DNA from: Megalonaias nervosa
Lineage: Eukaryota; Mollusca; Bivalvia; Unionida; Unionidae
DNA: 64,000 nt
Direction: 5' to 3'
Assembly (NCBI GenBank): GCA_016617855.1
Contig: JAECUM010011080.1
Span: forward strand, 1-64,000
Both the position numbers and the translations under genes were made by a program. Below, piece after piece: positions 13,035-25,989 of this stretch. Each line of letters opens with the position of its first letter. The first letter of the stretch is position 1. The notes beneath the pieces are model-generated. The model had not been told where the DNA came from and searched no databases. It saw only the letters and a list, made by a program, of their open reading frames with translations.

Positions 13035-13205
13035 AAGATGATTGGTGAGTGTAACATGATTGGTGATTGTAACATGATTGGTTATTGTAACATAAACATG
13101 AACCATCAATGTGATTGTAACATGATTGGTTGCTGTAACGTGATTGGTAATTGTAACATTATTGGTGATCGTAACGTGAACATGAACCATCAATGCGATT
13201 GTACA
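13035..13205. repeat. 18-bp minisatellite with higher-order structure
   Basis: Units of AACATGATTGGTGATTGT and variants are interrupted twice by AACATGAACCATCAATG-like segments, giving an outer repeat of about 100 bp. Because 18 is divisible by 3, open frames persist on both strands; these ORFs are not genes. Confidence 0.85.
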
Positions 13206-13696
13206 AACTCATCTAATCTGATTCAAATCGAGATCTGACAGGCACCAATGAAAGTTCATGTTCTTTTGAACCTTGGAATACAGCCTCAATTTACTTTTAG
13301 TATCCTATCAAATAAAGCGTTATATGTTGTTCTTGGGGTTTCCGTTTGAAAAGGTATGTTCAGAATGACATATATCGCTTTCAATTCTATGACAGCCGTA
13401 ATTTGATAAATAAATCCAAGGATCAACAGAGCATACTGTGATATCACTGCCTGTCAGACCGACCCAGTGACAAGTCGATCTAGAAATTTTTAATCTTTTT
13501 TTTTTATTATTTACCGTATGTAGGTAGCAGTGCGCATGGGATACATCTCGCTGGCTACCTCATAGTTCATTTTAAGTGTTCATAACTTTACAGTGAATAA
13601 TGGTTAACAACTTTAGTACATAATGTTATATTGTAATTCTAAATTTGTTATTACAAGTTTTATACAGTAACTGTTTCATTACTCATTCAACAATAT
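13206..13696. other. no supportable gene
   Basis: Non-coding sequence between two minisatellites. Confidence 0.5.
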
Positions 13697-14012
13697 TTCC
13701 ATTCTGTTATCATTTTAAATAATTCCAATCTGTTATCATTTTCAATAATTACATTCTGTTATCATTTTAAATAATTCCATTCTGTTATCATTTTAAATAA
13801 TTACATTCTGTTATCATTTTAAATAATTCCATTCTGTTTTCGTTTTAAAAAATTCCATTCTGTTATCATTTTAAATAATTCCATTCTGTTATCATTTTAA
13901 ATAATTACATTCTGTTATCATTTTAAATAATTCCATTCTGTTTTCATTTTAAATAATTACATTCTGTTATCATTTTAAATAATTACATTCTGTTGTCATT
14001 TTAAATAATTAT
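13697..14012. repeat. 26-bp minisatellite, about 12 copies
   Basis: The unit CCATTCTGTTATCATTTTAA plus ATAATT is repeated about 12 times with C/A alternation at the first bases and a few other substitutions. Very homogeneous, so recently expanded or homogenised. Confidence 0.95.
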
Positions 14013-15039
14013 GTTCGATATTATCAATCTCCTATAAAACAAATACATAGATTAAGAGATAAATAATAGTTTTAACAATTTACAACATTACCACGTTTGA
14101 AATTACTCTATTCTATAGATGTTCATTTATATAACTACTACATTTTTCCTTTCTAATACAACAACAACAAAATGAATGAGGTCATACCTCCACTGCTGGC
14201 ATGCTTAATTTCATCTATGGACCTATATAAGCTTAATTAAAATTCGTACTTGTGATATGAAAATATAGTACGAATCATTCAAAGAGATGTTTGTACTGTT
14301 GCCATTTGTCATCAAAGTTGTTTTTCCATGTTCAATTAATATATATGTATACTATTTTTCTGATATGTAGTAGAATTTAATTTCTTTTTATACATGGGCC
14401 ACGTTTGTTGTTTCGGTGTTAAATCTACATATATAGATATTTGATTTCAGCTGCAACAAAATGAGATTGATTACTGTACCTCTTTTGTTTTGGTCTATTA
14501 TATCCAGAATAAACTCTCTTTTTGACAATTGAAAATTGTGCAGATGATTACACTTACTCCTTATCCAAACAATGAAACTAGTAAGTAATGACTCACTCTT
14601 GGAACATTTCCAAAAAGACGAGATAAAGTCTCAAAGGGGTTATTTACATAAACAGCACATGCTTGCAGGGACTTTTCCAATTTTGTTCAAACATGTATTT
14701 GTCGGTAAAATTCTATGCATTATTTAAGTTTGAAACTATATCAGTTTAGGATACCCAGATAATTTTAAAGGCAACAGAAAGTGATCATTCCAGTGACTCA
14801 CATATACAAATTCATATTCTTGATTTTATGTCATTCTGATTTTGGTTTGAAGTATTTATGTTTTGTTTTCGATGTATACTTTTATAGCCTTTTTTCCGTA
14901 ATGAACAACATTACAACGTTTTGTAAAAATGGTCCATGTGTATATTTGAATTAATGTTTTTAGGAAGTTTGTTGCGAAAACACTGACTGGCTCTGAGAAT
15001 GCATTGAAAATGTAGGATGTCGACATAACATTTCAAATC
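14013..15039. other. no supportable gene
   Basis: AT-rich sequence with no clear exon, RNA gene or repeat structure. Confidence 0.5.
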
Positions 15040-17950
15040 TACTACAAAAAATCATCTATATTAATCCATGAACCGTTATCATTAACTAAATCATTTACAT
15101 ACAAAATTCCCTTTGCCACACCAGTGCATGTACATAACAATAGATTTTCATTTCCAACTTTAATAATAGGATTCGTCCATACTGGAGTTTTAAGAAAATC
15201 ATCCGAGTGTTGCAAATGTACCAATCCAGAATGCATTCAAAGTATTTCTCACTTTTGTCAAAAAATCTAAAAATGTTCATATTTGGCATTGAAGTACTAA
15301 AAAATCTTTTTCTACATAGCTTTAGCGGTGACAACTCTTCTCATCCAAGTGAGTTTCAATGAATGTACAAATATATTTATATTTATCATTTTTAAACCTC
15401 CTTCAAAATACTCTTTCCATTAAACTTTTCTTTATACTTTATCATTTCCACCCCCCCCCCCATAAAAACTTACGGAACACTACATATAAGTCTTGAAGCT
15501 TGGCCTTAGGTGGGTTTGATAAAGTTAAAAACAGGTGAGTAATCTTGGAGAGGGCCAAGCTTTTCACAGCTACAATATTTCCAAGTGGAATAAATGATCT
15601 TTTTGACCACTGTAAAAGTATAGATTCAACTTCTCTCATTTTTCTTTCATAATTTAGCTTGATCATATAATCTAACTGGATAGAGAATGTAATTCTCAGA
15701 CACGTGAAATAAGATGTATTCCAATCTAAATGATATTCTAGGTAGTACTTCCAGTTGTACTTCCTATCCAGACACATTTAGTTTTTTCCCCCAGTATTTA
15801 TACTAATCTGGGGAAATTTAAAATATTGGTAGGTAAGATCTACAGATGACTTAAGGTACTTCTCTAAGCCATCCAGGGTGAGAGTGGTGTCATCTGCATA
15901 CTGTGAAACTAGAAATTCTGTGTTTCTTGTTTTTATTTCTTTGATATTTGGATTTTTTCGAAACAATAGGGATAATATCTCTGCACATAAGAGAAAATGT
16001 AAGAAAGGGGGCACCTTGTCTACATCCTCGCTTTTTTTCAAACCATGGTGAGCACTGTCCCTCTACTGTGACACAAAATTTGATATTTGTATAGAAGAGA
16101 TAGATTAGGTGTTAAATATCCTAGCTAAAATTTAGAACATTTATAGAACATTATAAATAAATGTCATGCAACAGAACCAAATACATTCTCAAAATCAGTT
16201 CAAAGAAGAAGGCCAGGTAGGCTGCATATTTTCGAGAAAAACATAAGGGCATAAAGAGGACACCTTATTTCTGAGTTGATGATAGCTCACCATTATTATA
16301 GGAAAAATTGATTGATCTTGTAAAACACAGACAAATATCTCTCCAAAAGACTATAATAAACACAACCGTAAAACCATCTGATCCTGGACTTTTATTTTTT
16401 GGCATTTTTTAAAACTTGCTGTTGCTTTTGTTAGTGTAATTGGGCCATTCATTAATTTACTTTGTGTATTATCCAATTCAGGAATGTCTGTAAAATTCAG
16501 TGAAGCTTCAAGATAGACTGGGTCTACATTGTGATAAGAAAATATAAGTTTTCATTGTACAATTAGTTTCTGTTACATTTTGTAGTTCAGTTTGTGTAAA
16601 TGTTCCATTTTGTTTAGCTATATATGGAATCACCTTACTTGTATAGTTTCTATTTTCCAAAATACAGAAATAGTTTGAAATCCTTTCCCTATGTTTGGTC
16701 CACTTTACCCAAGAATTTACTCTAACCCCTGTCATTTCAGTACAATTTCCGACCGCTCCGGTGGCCTAGTGGTTAGAGCGTCCGCCTCGGATGCGGGAGG
16801 TCGTGGGTTCGATCCCCGGTCGAGTCATACCAAAGACTTACAAAAATGGTACTAACAGCTGCCTCGCTTGGCGCTCAGCATTAAGAGGTTAGTGTTAGGA
16901 CTGGTCGGCCTGGTGTCAGGATAATGTGACTGGGTGAGACATCATGCTACATGTCTACGGCATGATGCCCCAGTGCTAGACATCACTATAAACTGCCACA
17001 CTGCAGACATCGTAGCGATATGACTGAAAAATTGTTAAAGCTACGTTAAAAATCATAATCACATCACATAATCACATCAGTACAATTTCCACTGACTCTG
17101 TTTCTTTCTAATTTATGCTGATCATTTATGTTGTTGTCCTCGTGTAAAACAGGAATCTCATTTATAATTTGATCTTTCTGTTGAGCTTGTTGTCATTTTC
17201 TATACTAAGCTTAAGAAATGGTTTTGCCTCTTATTTTAAAAAAATTATTTCCAAAAATAATTATAATTAGTCATTAATGGAGAATCAAATTTCTGAAGCT
17301 GTACTGGCACTCTTGAACTGAGTCATTAACAAGCGCTCTGTATTATCAATCTTTCAGTAGAGAATTGTTAAATTTCCAAAGTGTTCTGTGTTTTTCTGTT
17401 TTTCGAAAAGTAAGAATTAGCTGGACTAGGGAATCGTCTGTTCTATAATCTGGTTGTATAGAGGCATCATTTACAATCGTAGAAAGAGTTTCTGAAAAGG
17501 AAGAAATCTTATCTTGCCTGCTTGATGGGGTTATTCGTCTCCAATTGTATCTTCTTGAATCCATATTTCGTTCTCACCATTTGTCAGTTAGATTATATTC
17601 AGCACAAATATCAATTACTGTATCTCTTGCTTTAGAGTTATTTAGTGAGTTGTAAGGATATGTGTCGAGAGCTTGATTCATAACTAGTTTGAAATCCCCT
17701 CCAATTAGTATATGCTGATTTTTTGAAGTCCTCACTTTTTTGAAGTCCTCGCTTCAGGATATTTGTTGTGTCAACAATAGGACCCTAGATGTTTATTAAG
17801 TGTGAACTGTCATTTTGAATTGAAATATCTAAAACTATCTTGCTGTCACTAACAGCTACTTTTACTCTGCGTATGGTAAACTTAAAGTTATTGTTAATAA
17901 AATAGATACCCCTTGAATTGGATGCAAAAGAATTGAAGATACATTTCTAA
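15040..17950 (-). pseudogene. L1-like LINE ORF2 relic, split by a SINE
   Basis: Minus-strand fragments follow ORF2 order. Endonuclease pieces lie near 17560-17950, including a segment with a Trp-Arg-Arg motif (RRYNWRRITPSSRQDK) and a RTDDSLV motif. Linker/RT lead sequence lies near 16508-16735. The reverse-transcriptase catalytic block SQYADDTTLTLDG is at about 15900, the thumb region with FRKFLWGGGW near 15445, and C-terminal sequence with WTNPIIKVGN reaches 15040. Stops and frameshifts break it throughout. The WRR-type endonuclease and the thumb/C-terminal motifs fit the L1/Tx1 side of non-LTR elements. A SINE (16751-17076) inserted later. Confidence 0.85.
16751..17076 (+). mobile_element. 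tRNA-derived SINE (family B) with 14-bp target duplication
   Basis: The head is tRNA-like: an A-box region (GTGGCCTAGTGGTTAGAGCG), an anticodon-loop-like CTCGGAT and a B box (GGGTTCGATCCCC). A body follows with CTGGTCGGCCTGGTGTCAGG and a TGTGACTGGG segment resembling the conserved central domain of molluscan SINEs. It ends in an ATCACAT-rich tail. TCAGTACAATTTCC occurs at 16737-16750 and again at 17077-17090, a perfect target duplication, so the element inserted into the LINE relic. A second copy, 5'-truncated, is at 56171-56446. Confidence 0.93.
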
Positions 17951-17972
17951 CGATCTCAAATTTAATTAAGAA

Positions 17973-17980
<8 letters not shown>

Positions 17981-18023
<43 letters not shown>

Positions 18024-18065
18024 CAACATATAACAACTAATATATATATATATATATATATATAT
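17981..18065. repeat. (TA)n tracts
   Basis: Two TA runs separated by an AACAACATA segment, just beyond the 5' end of the LINE relic. Confidence 0.95.
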
Positions 18066-18390
18066 CTGTCTTTATGTGTATCTGTAAATGTTCATTTGCC
18101 GAAATATTCGTATGCAAATACAGCTTACCTGATCAACACTGGATATAGGGTGAACTTGGTTTTTGTGTCCCACATTGGTGTAAAATGTCTTACCTGTCAG
18201 AAAACATCAAACACAATCGTACACTATTTTCTACATGCATATGTTTTGATATCATGTAAACTAAAAGTTGTATTAAAGCAAACTAATTGAAAACTAAAAG
18301 CGTACCTTTACTAAATATTCTGTCAAGTGATCTGTCAATTGTAATAATTTGATTTTAATAATGCGTTTGTTTATGGATTATACACGGTTT

Positions 18391-18466
<76 letters not shown>
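18391..18466. repeat. (CA)n-(GA)n compound microsatellite
   Basis: A short CA run passes into about 30 GA units. Confidence 0.95.
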
Positions 18467-18467
<1 letters not shown>

Positions 18468-18962
18468 CATATTATTCAAAGTCTTTCCTAAGTGTTCTAC
18501 AAAACGATTCCACACCACAAACCATGTCGGATTGTTATTCTTGAATGATCGATAAATAAACACACAGATTATGTACAAAAATATCTACGCGAAGGAGATG
18601 TTTGAAGACCATAAAAGCTGTACTAAAATATCACGTGCAGTTTCAACGTTTGAGTACAGTAGACGTAAATAAGTGCACCTATCAATCCAGACAAAGTTGT
18701 CCCGATCATGGAAGAACAATGTGTGCCATTTTTGGATTGGTATCCCTTTTCGTGTACCGAAGTTTGGGGGCTGTGGTAATGATAGGAATTTTCCGTACAG
18801 AGTACGTTTTACTCATTTGCCAACTATTACAAGTAGCTTGTTATCTTTATTTTCTGAAGAAAATTTTAATTCCAAATATCATATACTAGACTTAAAAAAT
18901 TGTACGCCCAAAATTTGAAAATGTCTTTGATCTCAGTCTAAATCACTGATGACACGATATTA

Positions 18963-19260
18963 CATTTGTTTCGATAATGTTCAAACCCAGATTGCCCTAG
19001 TCTATTCTACATAGAATATTCTTACATTTTCTTACATATTCTTACATTCGTTTTCCATAATGTTTAAATCCAGATTGCCCTAGTCTATTCTACATAGAAC
19101 ATTCTTACATTTTCTTAATTTGTTTTCGATAATGTTCAAATCCAGATTGCCCTATTCTATTCTACATTGAAAATTCTTATATTTTCTTACATATTCTTAC
19201 ATTTTTCTATAATATTCAAATCCAGTTTGCCCTAGTCTATTCTACATAGAATTTTGATCT
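18963..19260. repeat. long-unit tandem repeat, about 4 copies
   Basis: The unit contains AATGTTCAAATCCAGATTGC, CCTAGTCTATTCTACATAGA and TTCTTACATTTTC, and recurs roughly every 75-85 bp with length changes in the TTCTTACAT part. Non-coding. Confidence 0.8.
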
Positions 19261-19794
19261 TAACATTCAATAATATTTTTGCAGCACCTCTAATGTCGCT
19301 CTAAGTGATATTTCTCGAAAAGAACCTATCTTTATTTGGTTTTGGTACTCCAACATGTTTCTAGCGTTGGAAGAAAAGACAACAACAGTAAATTCATCCA
19401 ATACTTGACTTTGATCATTAAACAAATCTTTAACTACTTACTTCTTGATAAGGAATATGACTTTTCAAACGTTGGGGAATACTATTGGGAAGTTCATATT
19501 CATTTGAACTTGATTCATCTTCAAGTTCTCTTTCCTCAAATACACAGGTTTCACCACATGATTACAATGACGTTTTGTTCTTCTAAAATAGGTTCTGTTT
19601 TTGTATATTCATTTACAGACTCGTAAATCAACTTCGACATGAGTTGCTTAGAGTATACTCAGTATTTTCTAAAATGTTATTGTTCTATATTTTCAGGTGT
19701 CCCTTGACATATGTGGTTATTATATCGAAGAGAAGAAGGAAAAGAGAAACAGACTGATAAAGAGAAAGATGCAATGAAGGAAAAACAGGCATAC

Positions 19795-19904
19795 CTTGTG
19801 AAACGATTTCTTTCCTGATGTAAAGATAATAAGTTAAGGCCGTGACAGACAGCAACACAAGCACGTAACGTAGACGGTGTCTGGTGCGGTATTTAGGAAA
19901 TAAC
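19795..19904 (-). CDS. candidate signal-anchor exon of MGAT4-like gene 1
   Basis: A 110-bp open segment lies between an acceptor (CTTCAG at 19910-19905) and a donor (AAG/GTATGC at 19795-19791). It translates to a basic stretch (FPKYRTRHRLR) followed by a hydrophobic helix (YVLVLLSVTALTYYLYI), then more charge: the usual N-terminus of a type II Golgi glycosyltransferase. It ends in phase 1, which matches the phase of the large exon starting at 9460, so direct joining keeps the frame. Its first base is the third base of a codon and could complete a split ATG. The link over a 10-kb intron is inference; there may be additional exons. Confidence 0.55.
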
Positions 19905-22900
19905 CTGAAGCATATCGAAATTAATTTTCGCTGACAGATACATCAAATTTCAAGTGATCAGAAATGACTGCTCAAGCATAATTCAGTAAATTCCCGTGCT
20001 TTTTATCCATGATACACCGCGAAGAATTTTGGGACAGTTCAGAAGGTACATGTCAGGTGAACTATAAATTTACCCCTTCGGGATGACGTCACTTCGAAAC
20101 AAATATTAGGATTTGAAGAAGATATTTTAGTTGCAGGTTATGATTTTGTCTTGTCCAGTTTAGGAGGTGAAGCGGTGAAACAGACCATTTTAACCATGCA
20201 TTACTTTTGTTAGTGTACGGATGTCCCGTGGTCCATAGTGATGTCCTTCCCTTTTAATGGTTACTAAATCGGCTTTGTTTCCAACCAAATTTTGCTAAGG
20301 TCATTCGGTCAGGTACATCGGACATATTTCAGGATGAGCAGATAACCGCATTTAGCTTTTTTTCGGGGTTGACCTAAGTCAGGAAAGTATTTTGTAAAAT
20401 AGCACAGAGTTTGATGGTGTCTTTCACAGATTAATTATTTTGAAATGTTACAAGCCAAAGTGATAATAACATGGAAGACTTTCAAGTTTACAAAACTGTA
20501 TAGACTGTTCCAGACTTTTAAAGTTGCCTTCTCCGCAAGGCAGTAGAGAGCAATCACGGGTCCTGGGGTAAGAAACACCCTGGCCTCTCCTAGTTCTTGT
20601 TCAAACAAAATTTTTCTTTTATAAAATTAAAAAGTGTTGTTCAGCCCTGTTGTCTCCCCCCCCCCCCCCATTCTTGTCGGCCCTGCTTCTCCGTAATGAA
20701 CACATTGATATGCAATCAAGTATATCTTGTGTCATCCAGTTCGGTTTTTGTTACTTCCCTTGCGTCAGTCTCTCTACTGCGTAATACACAAAAATGAGGG
20801 TGTCAGCTCGCGAGGAAACTCTCATGATTTCATCCACAGAAGCGAATTAGTGTGAGCAAACAACATCAAAGTTCTATGTAGTTATGAATGAGTATACGTA
20901 ATATGTAATAAAAATGATTGTAGCCTGAGGCCTGTATATCAGGGTTCTTAAAAGAGGTGTCCATCAATTTTAGCATGCAACTGAAGCCACAAACCTTATA
21001 TCTGTCACACATTTTTGTATATGCCATTATTAATTTTAAAAAAGCATATAAATTGATGTTTTAGGATATGGTTAATTTTTAAAAAATTTGTTTAGAATGC
21101 TTGTTATTTTAAGTTTCAGATATTTACTGCCTGGCGCCATTTCAAGTTAGATTTTTGGTAATTCTACTCCCTTCTTAACAGCCTCATCTGCAACATTCTT
21201 GCCCTTAAGTGTAAGAGTTTGGACCGTTTAATCAAAGTACATGACATACATCATTCTGGTTCACCTTTTGCCTTGTGTGGTCGTTTAAGGGTTGTTTTCT
21301 TTACAGATTCAAGCTGTTAAATCGCGTGATAATAGATGTTGGTGTGACATACTATTAATAGATGTTGGTGTGACATACTATTAACAAATATCTGCTTGTA
21401 TAGCTTACAAGAATTATTTACTAACACAGTTACTTATTACTAAATGAGAGAATGGAAATGAAAAATCTATAACACAGTCCACTGTGTCTGTTTATAAAAC
21501 ATTTGTAACAGTCAGAGAATTAGATGCGTGAAAATAAATGTGCAAATGGTATGACATGTACTAAACCAAGTGTCTTATCAACTTGGATGCAGAAAAGCAA
21601 GATAAAGCATGTCTGATAAAAAAGTATATTCCTTTGGTTTTTCTTTACTGAGACCTAGATTGGCAAACTACGGCATTGTCGCAGAATCTTATATGACACT
21701 TGCATCAACAGTAGTGCTTCTAATTATTTATCCGTGATTTTAACTTCAGACTAGAAATGTTTTGGAAGGGTTATTTTGAATGAACCTTGTGCAGTTAATC
21801 TTAAGAAGAACGCATGTACATATCGTACATGACGAAATGTTCTTTATTATTTATAATTCATGTCGTTAGAATTGTATTATCTTCAAGTTTGTTTAAAATT
21901 TGAGGATTTATATATAATGTTACCGGGATTGATTGCACTGTATGCACTTTAAAGATCAGGCAATGATATCTACGTTGAATTAGCTTCTTTCTAGTAAAAC
22001 CATGCAGTTTACTATCTTGCCATTCAGTTTTCATGCATAATGCTCTGTGCTAAATATTGTGCAAATGATTAAACCTTCCATTCTCCCACCCCCATAAACT
22101 TTTTAAGAGATGGGTTTTCTCATTACTTATTTAACCGGCATATGGTTACATTTATTGTAGCAACTATACGTTTGGAAACTTCATTTAAGTCACCAGGATT
22201 AATTCACACCGTCATAACTTGACATAGTACCACATAGACAATGGTTCGGTCTTCGTCACCACTTTTCAGACTATATAAAGCCCCTATAAAACTATTTTCC
22301 TTTTAGAGGGACACGTGTCGTTTATTTTGATATTGAAATGCTTTTGCATTTTTTGCTGTACAACTTGGCGCTTGTTCAATTACTATAGGCAGTTTGAATG
22401 TGTTGTTATCTTTCTCTACAACTGACTTAGCACTAAACACCTGACACAACATATCTGGTGCACAAACTTGTAACTCAGTGCGTACACGTATTTTTTGAGG
22501 TATTTTGTGTTTCGTTTCGAAAATCACGTTTAGTTATGGTGCTTCGCTACCCATTGACCACTTATTAAAAGTTGCATTGGCCCAAACTGCTACGTGATTT
22601 GAAAAGCAAAATATTGGTTAACTTTTGTGTCTAAAGTTCAGCAGTTTTCATTTTTCCTCCTTCAAATCATTTTAATTTATAGGTTTCAAAAGGCTTTTAG
22701 AATTTAAAATTTTGTTTAAAATTCTATCAAAGAAGTTGTAAATTTGTCAATATATTTCCATTTAACGATGATTTTCGGATAGAAAATATACATTGATGAA
22801 AGCATTTTACCGCATTGAATAAAATTTTTAATTAAGGAAGAAGCGACCATCAATACACAATTTGTAACAGCAGTGACACTACCAGACTGACATTAAAATT

Positions 22901-23197
22901 AATCAGGTTTGTTGAGTTAAGTTGGAATGTGTGTAGCAATGATTCAGATTTGCGAGAAAATGATAGTCTTACATGCCTCTCTTGCTTCTCCGCACTGAAC
23001 ATAGTGATACGTAAAGTGCGAGCTGAATAGCAATATTTGGGTGCTTTTTTGTTACTACCTTATAGTGATGTTGTTTACCGTATTTATAAAAAAAAAAATT
23101 CTTCTGCCAATCGTTGTGAAAATGTTCAGGATTTCATGCAGTAAGGTGTTTTAATGTATACGGAAACGTACAAAGTTGTATATGGGCAACGGGTGTC
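19905..23197. other. no supportable gene
   Basis: Intergenic or upstream sequence of gene 1. It contains C-homopolymers (near 20658) and a 29-bp direct duplication around 21335-21385 (AATAGATGTTGGTGTGACAT...). ORFs at 20597 and 22303 have no recognisable features. Confidence 0.45.
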
Positions 23198-23311
23198 CGT
23201 GAGTGGGCTCAGCAGCTCGCTTTTACCGATGATTGCCATCTCAGCTCAGTCTGCCTGAGTCCGAGTCTTGAGCTCGTCCAGTACGGTTATGCGAGAAAGC
23301 TTGTCAGTAGC
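23198..23311 (+). mobile_element. degenerate tRNA-derived SINE (family A) fragment
   Basis: A diverged match to the family at 57015-57272 and 60593-60856: an A-box-like GTGGGCTCAGCAGCTCGC, then ATTGCCATCTCA, and the body marker GAGAAAGCTTGTCAGTAGC. No tail is seen. Confidence 0.6.
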
Positions 23312-23394
23312 GAACGTGTTCTGTCCGGCCCTCAGGGCAAATTAAAACAACACAGAAATCTGGCCCGTGAACAGTAATTATATTAAAGAAATTA

Positions 23395-23467
23395 GTGTCT
23401 GCGGCCCTCAGTGGTCTTAGAAAATGCAATCTGGCCCTTGGCCGAAAAAGATTGTGTACCCCTGCTC
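23395..23467. mobile_element. hAT-like terminal fragment
   Basis: The complement of the end reads CAGGGGTACACAATCTTTTT followed by CGGCCAAGGGCCAGATT, a typical hAT terminal inverted repeat. A related internal motif (GCCCTCAG, TCTGGCCC) occurs at 23325-23370. The partner terminus and an 8-bp duplication were not found, so this is a decayed end or a small derivative. Confidence 0.4.
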
Positions 23468-24300
23468 TATCAGATATTTTGGCCGTCATGCAAAAGCCTA
23501 TCACGCAAAAACAACAACAACAACACAGTTCTATCAGCTATAGTAACAAATGTACAATAACTAATACTAATACATGATACAGTATGACAATAATTGTTGT
23601 TTGAAGCCTGTTGTCGTCTGCAAGATGTCCTTTTGGAGTTATGTCCCTTGAAACTTTTCAGCATGTCCGTTTTCGCGATACCTTAAAATATTAACTTATG
23701 AGCAATCCGTTTGATTTTAATTATTGGGTTAATTTTACAATGAACTGGTTTGGTTTTTCAATTTTTCAAAGATTTACTCTTGGATCATGTCAGTCTTTGC
23801 ACATTTACAGTCTTCTGATAATAATGTCATTCACAAATTTAGAAAATAAAAAAAATCAAGCATTTGTTTTTGTCATATGTAAGGGCAAAATAAAACTTCG
23901 AAAGAGATCGATAATCATCTGTTTTGCGCATTTTGTGCGCAGTTATCTTCTTAAATTAACCGATAATTTATATCGTAATAAAAATAAAATGAGATTTCGC
24001 CGAGCTCATTTTCACTTCTGTTCAGTTCTGCGATATGCGGAGATTTGTCTATATGATTACAGTTCTAAATTGAATATAAATTTACCAGACTGAAATCTAT
24101 GGATTGTTTTTCCTCGCAGGTATGATTAGATTCAAACGAAAGTTTTATAATAGAGAACATTACATACATATCTCAAAAAGGTTTCAAACTGAGCAGGTTT
24201 ATTTTGATGTAGACATAATCCCAGATGATAACTTGAAATCAACCCCTTTGGGCTTATGAAACTATTAAAGCCATCGGAATCTAGGTGACTCGGGTTTTGC

Positions 24301-24650
24301 TACTGTAATAACTTGAAAATCTTATTGGCATCGTGGGATGCGTGTAATGCTAGTGTAATAACCTGAAAAACCTATTGGCAACGAGCGATTCATGTCTTGT
24401 TAGTGTAATAACCTGAAAAACCTATTGGCAACGAGCGATTCATGTCTTGTTAGTGTAATAACCTGAAAAACCTATTGGCAACGAGCGATTCATGTCTTAT
24501 TAGTGTAATAACCTGAAAAACCTATTGACAACGAGGGATTCATGTCATTTAAACTTAATAACCTAATGAACTTATTGGCATGGGGGGGGGGACTCGTGTA
24601 TTGTTAGTGTATGAACATGATAAACCTATTGACATCGCAGGGACTCGGCT
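24301..24650. repeat. 50-bp minisatellite, about 7 copies
   Basis: The start points are regularly 50 bp apart (AACCTGAAAAACCTATTGGC begins at 24360, 24410, 24460 and 24510). The central copies are almost identical and the outer ones diverged, the normal picture for a minisatellite growing in the middle. Confidence 0.92.
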
Positions 24651-25940
24651 GCTGCTAGTGGCAGCTTGTTCTATTAAGATACTGAAGGCAAATGCAAGCC
24701 TCTCATATTGCTTCATGAGAAGCCAGAAGACAGTCTCTCCGTTCTCAATTATTTTCCCACTTTTCGACTTTTTGAAAACATAAATGATAATGTTTAAATC
24801 ACAAGGAAGAAATATGCACACTACCACTTACTTACCATATGTACTAGTGTATACGTAAGGTACAAATGCAAATAACGTAGACCCCGTCGTATAATGCTGA
24901 TTAGGCCTAATAGCCTGTACAAGCACAGACCTGCTGGAGCATTATGGGATGGCAGATCTGGATCGAAGGTGGCTGCGGATTCGGATATGCAGCCTTGATG
25001 ATTCAAAAACAGCAAATGCAGGTTTCAGAAAATCAAAGAATCGTTAGTTCAGTACACTACGTTCAAATGAATCATTGAAAAATTCATAACTTCTGTTATA
25101 GAAGCTTACAACTGACAACATAAAGAAGCTTACCTGTGAAGACTTGCTACAACCATATTGACTGTTTTCTTGTTCATCTCTGATCGTCTGCATTCAACAC
25201 GCGCGACATATATCATGGTGCCCGAAGCTAGTGTCGTCATGACAATATGGAAAACTCCTGTCGTGTGAACATGTACTACAAGGACTGTCCCTTAAGACAA
25301 AATTCATCCTTGTCTTACAAGCCTATCCAGGTAAAGGTGACTCACACAAAAAATACGAAGATTTAAGATAGACGACGACATAATGTTTTGTTTACTTTTA
25401 TCTTTAGAAAGCTCTAACTCTTTTACTCCCGAGGTGAAAAAAAAGACTAATTCTTGTTTTGTCACTAGTGTACTTTACGTTCTTAATCTCCAATCTTTTG
25501 CTGCGTATCACTCGTTTATATCCTATCATTTGTGCGGCTGCATTAGTATTGCGTATTCTGTGGAAGAAATTTTCTCTTCTGTGCATTAGCCCCGGTTTTA
25601 TGGCAGATGACATTCACATAACTTAACTAAAAAGATAACTACATACATAAATAAATAAGTAAATAAATAAATAAATAAAACTGACAACAAGATACCATCT
25701 TTGTTTAATAACTACGCTGACTCTATCTTTTTAAGCATGCGGGACAAAAATCTGGCATAAGGGCGGGAAACTAATTAGTCTTTTTTGAAAATTAGATGTA
25801 AATTTGTAGTTTCAGTCGTGTTTATTCCTTTCTTCATTCTCTCTTGAAATATATAGAGTTTTGCTTTACTCCGGCTCCTTTGACGACTTCTCGAGCCTAT
25901 GTGTCTACTATTCATGCAAATGCTAGAATATATCCAAGTC

Positions 25941-25943
<3 letters not shown>
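24651..25943. other. no supportable gene
   Basis: Non-coding sequence with a short (AAAT)n run near 25648-25679. ORFs on both strands are short and overlapping, as expected by chance. Confidence 0.5.

Positions 25944-25987
<44 letters not shown>
25944..25987. repeat. (GA)n microsatellite
   Basis: About 22 GA units. Confidence 0.95.

Positions 25988-25989
<2 letters not shown>

Noticed and set aside
13008..13238. Repetitive Asn/Cys/Met- and Thr/Val-rich proteins
   Set aside because: 18-bp minisatellite; open on both strands because the unit length is a multiple of three.
13697..14012. CRISPR-like regular array
   Set aside because: Units are contiguous 26-bp copies without distinct spacers, in a eukaryotic sequence; it is a minisatellite.
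16752..16830. Functional tRNA gene (anticodon-loop CGG)
   Set aside because: It is the head of a SINE with target duplications; the acceptor stem does not pair well. Same reasoning for the heads at 56171, 57272, 60593 and 33757.
18673..18918. Possible Kunitz-type GGCG motif
   Set aside because: Only one short motif; the surrounding Cys pattern of a Kunitz domain is absent.
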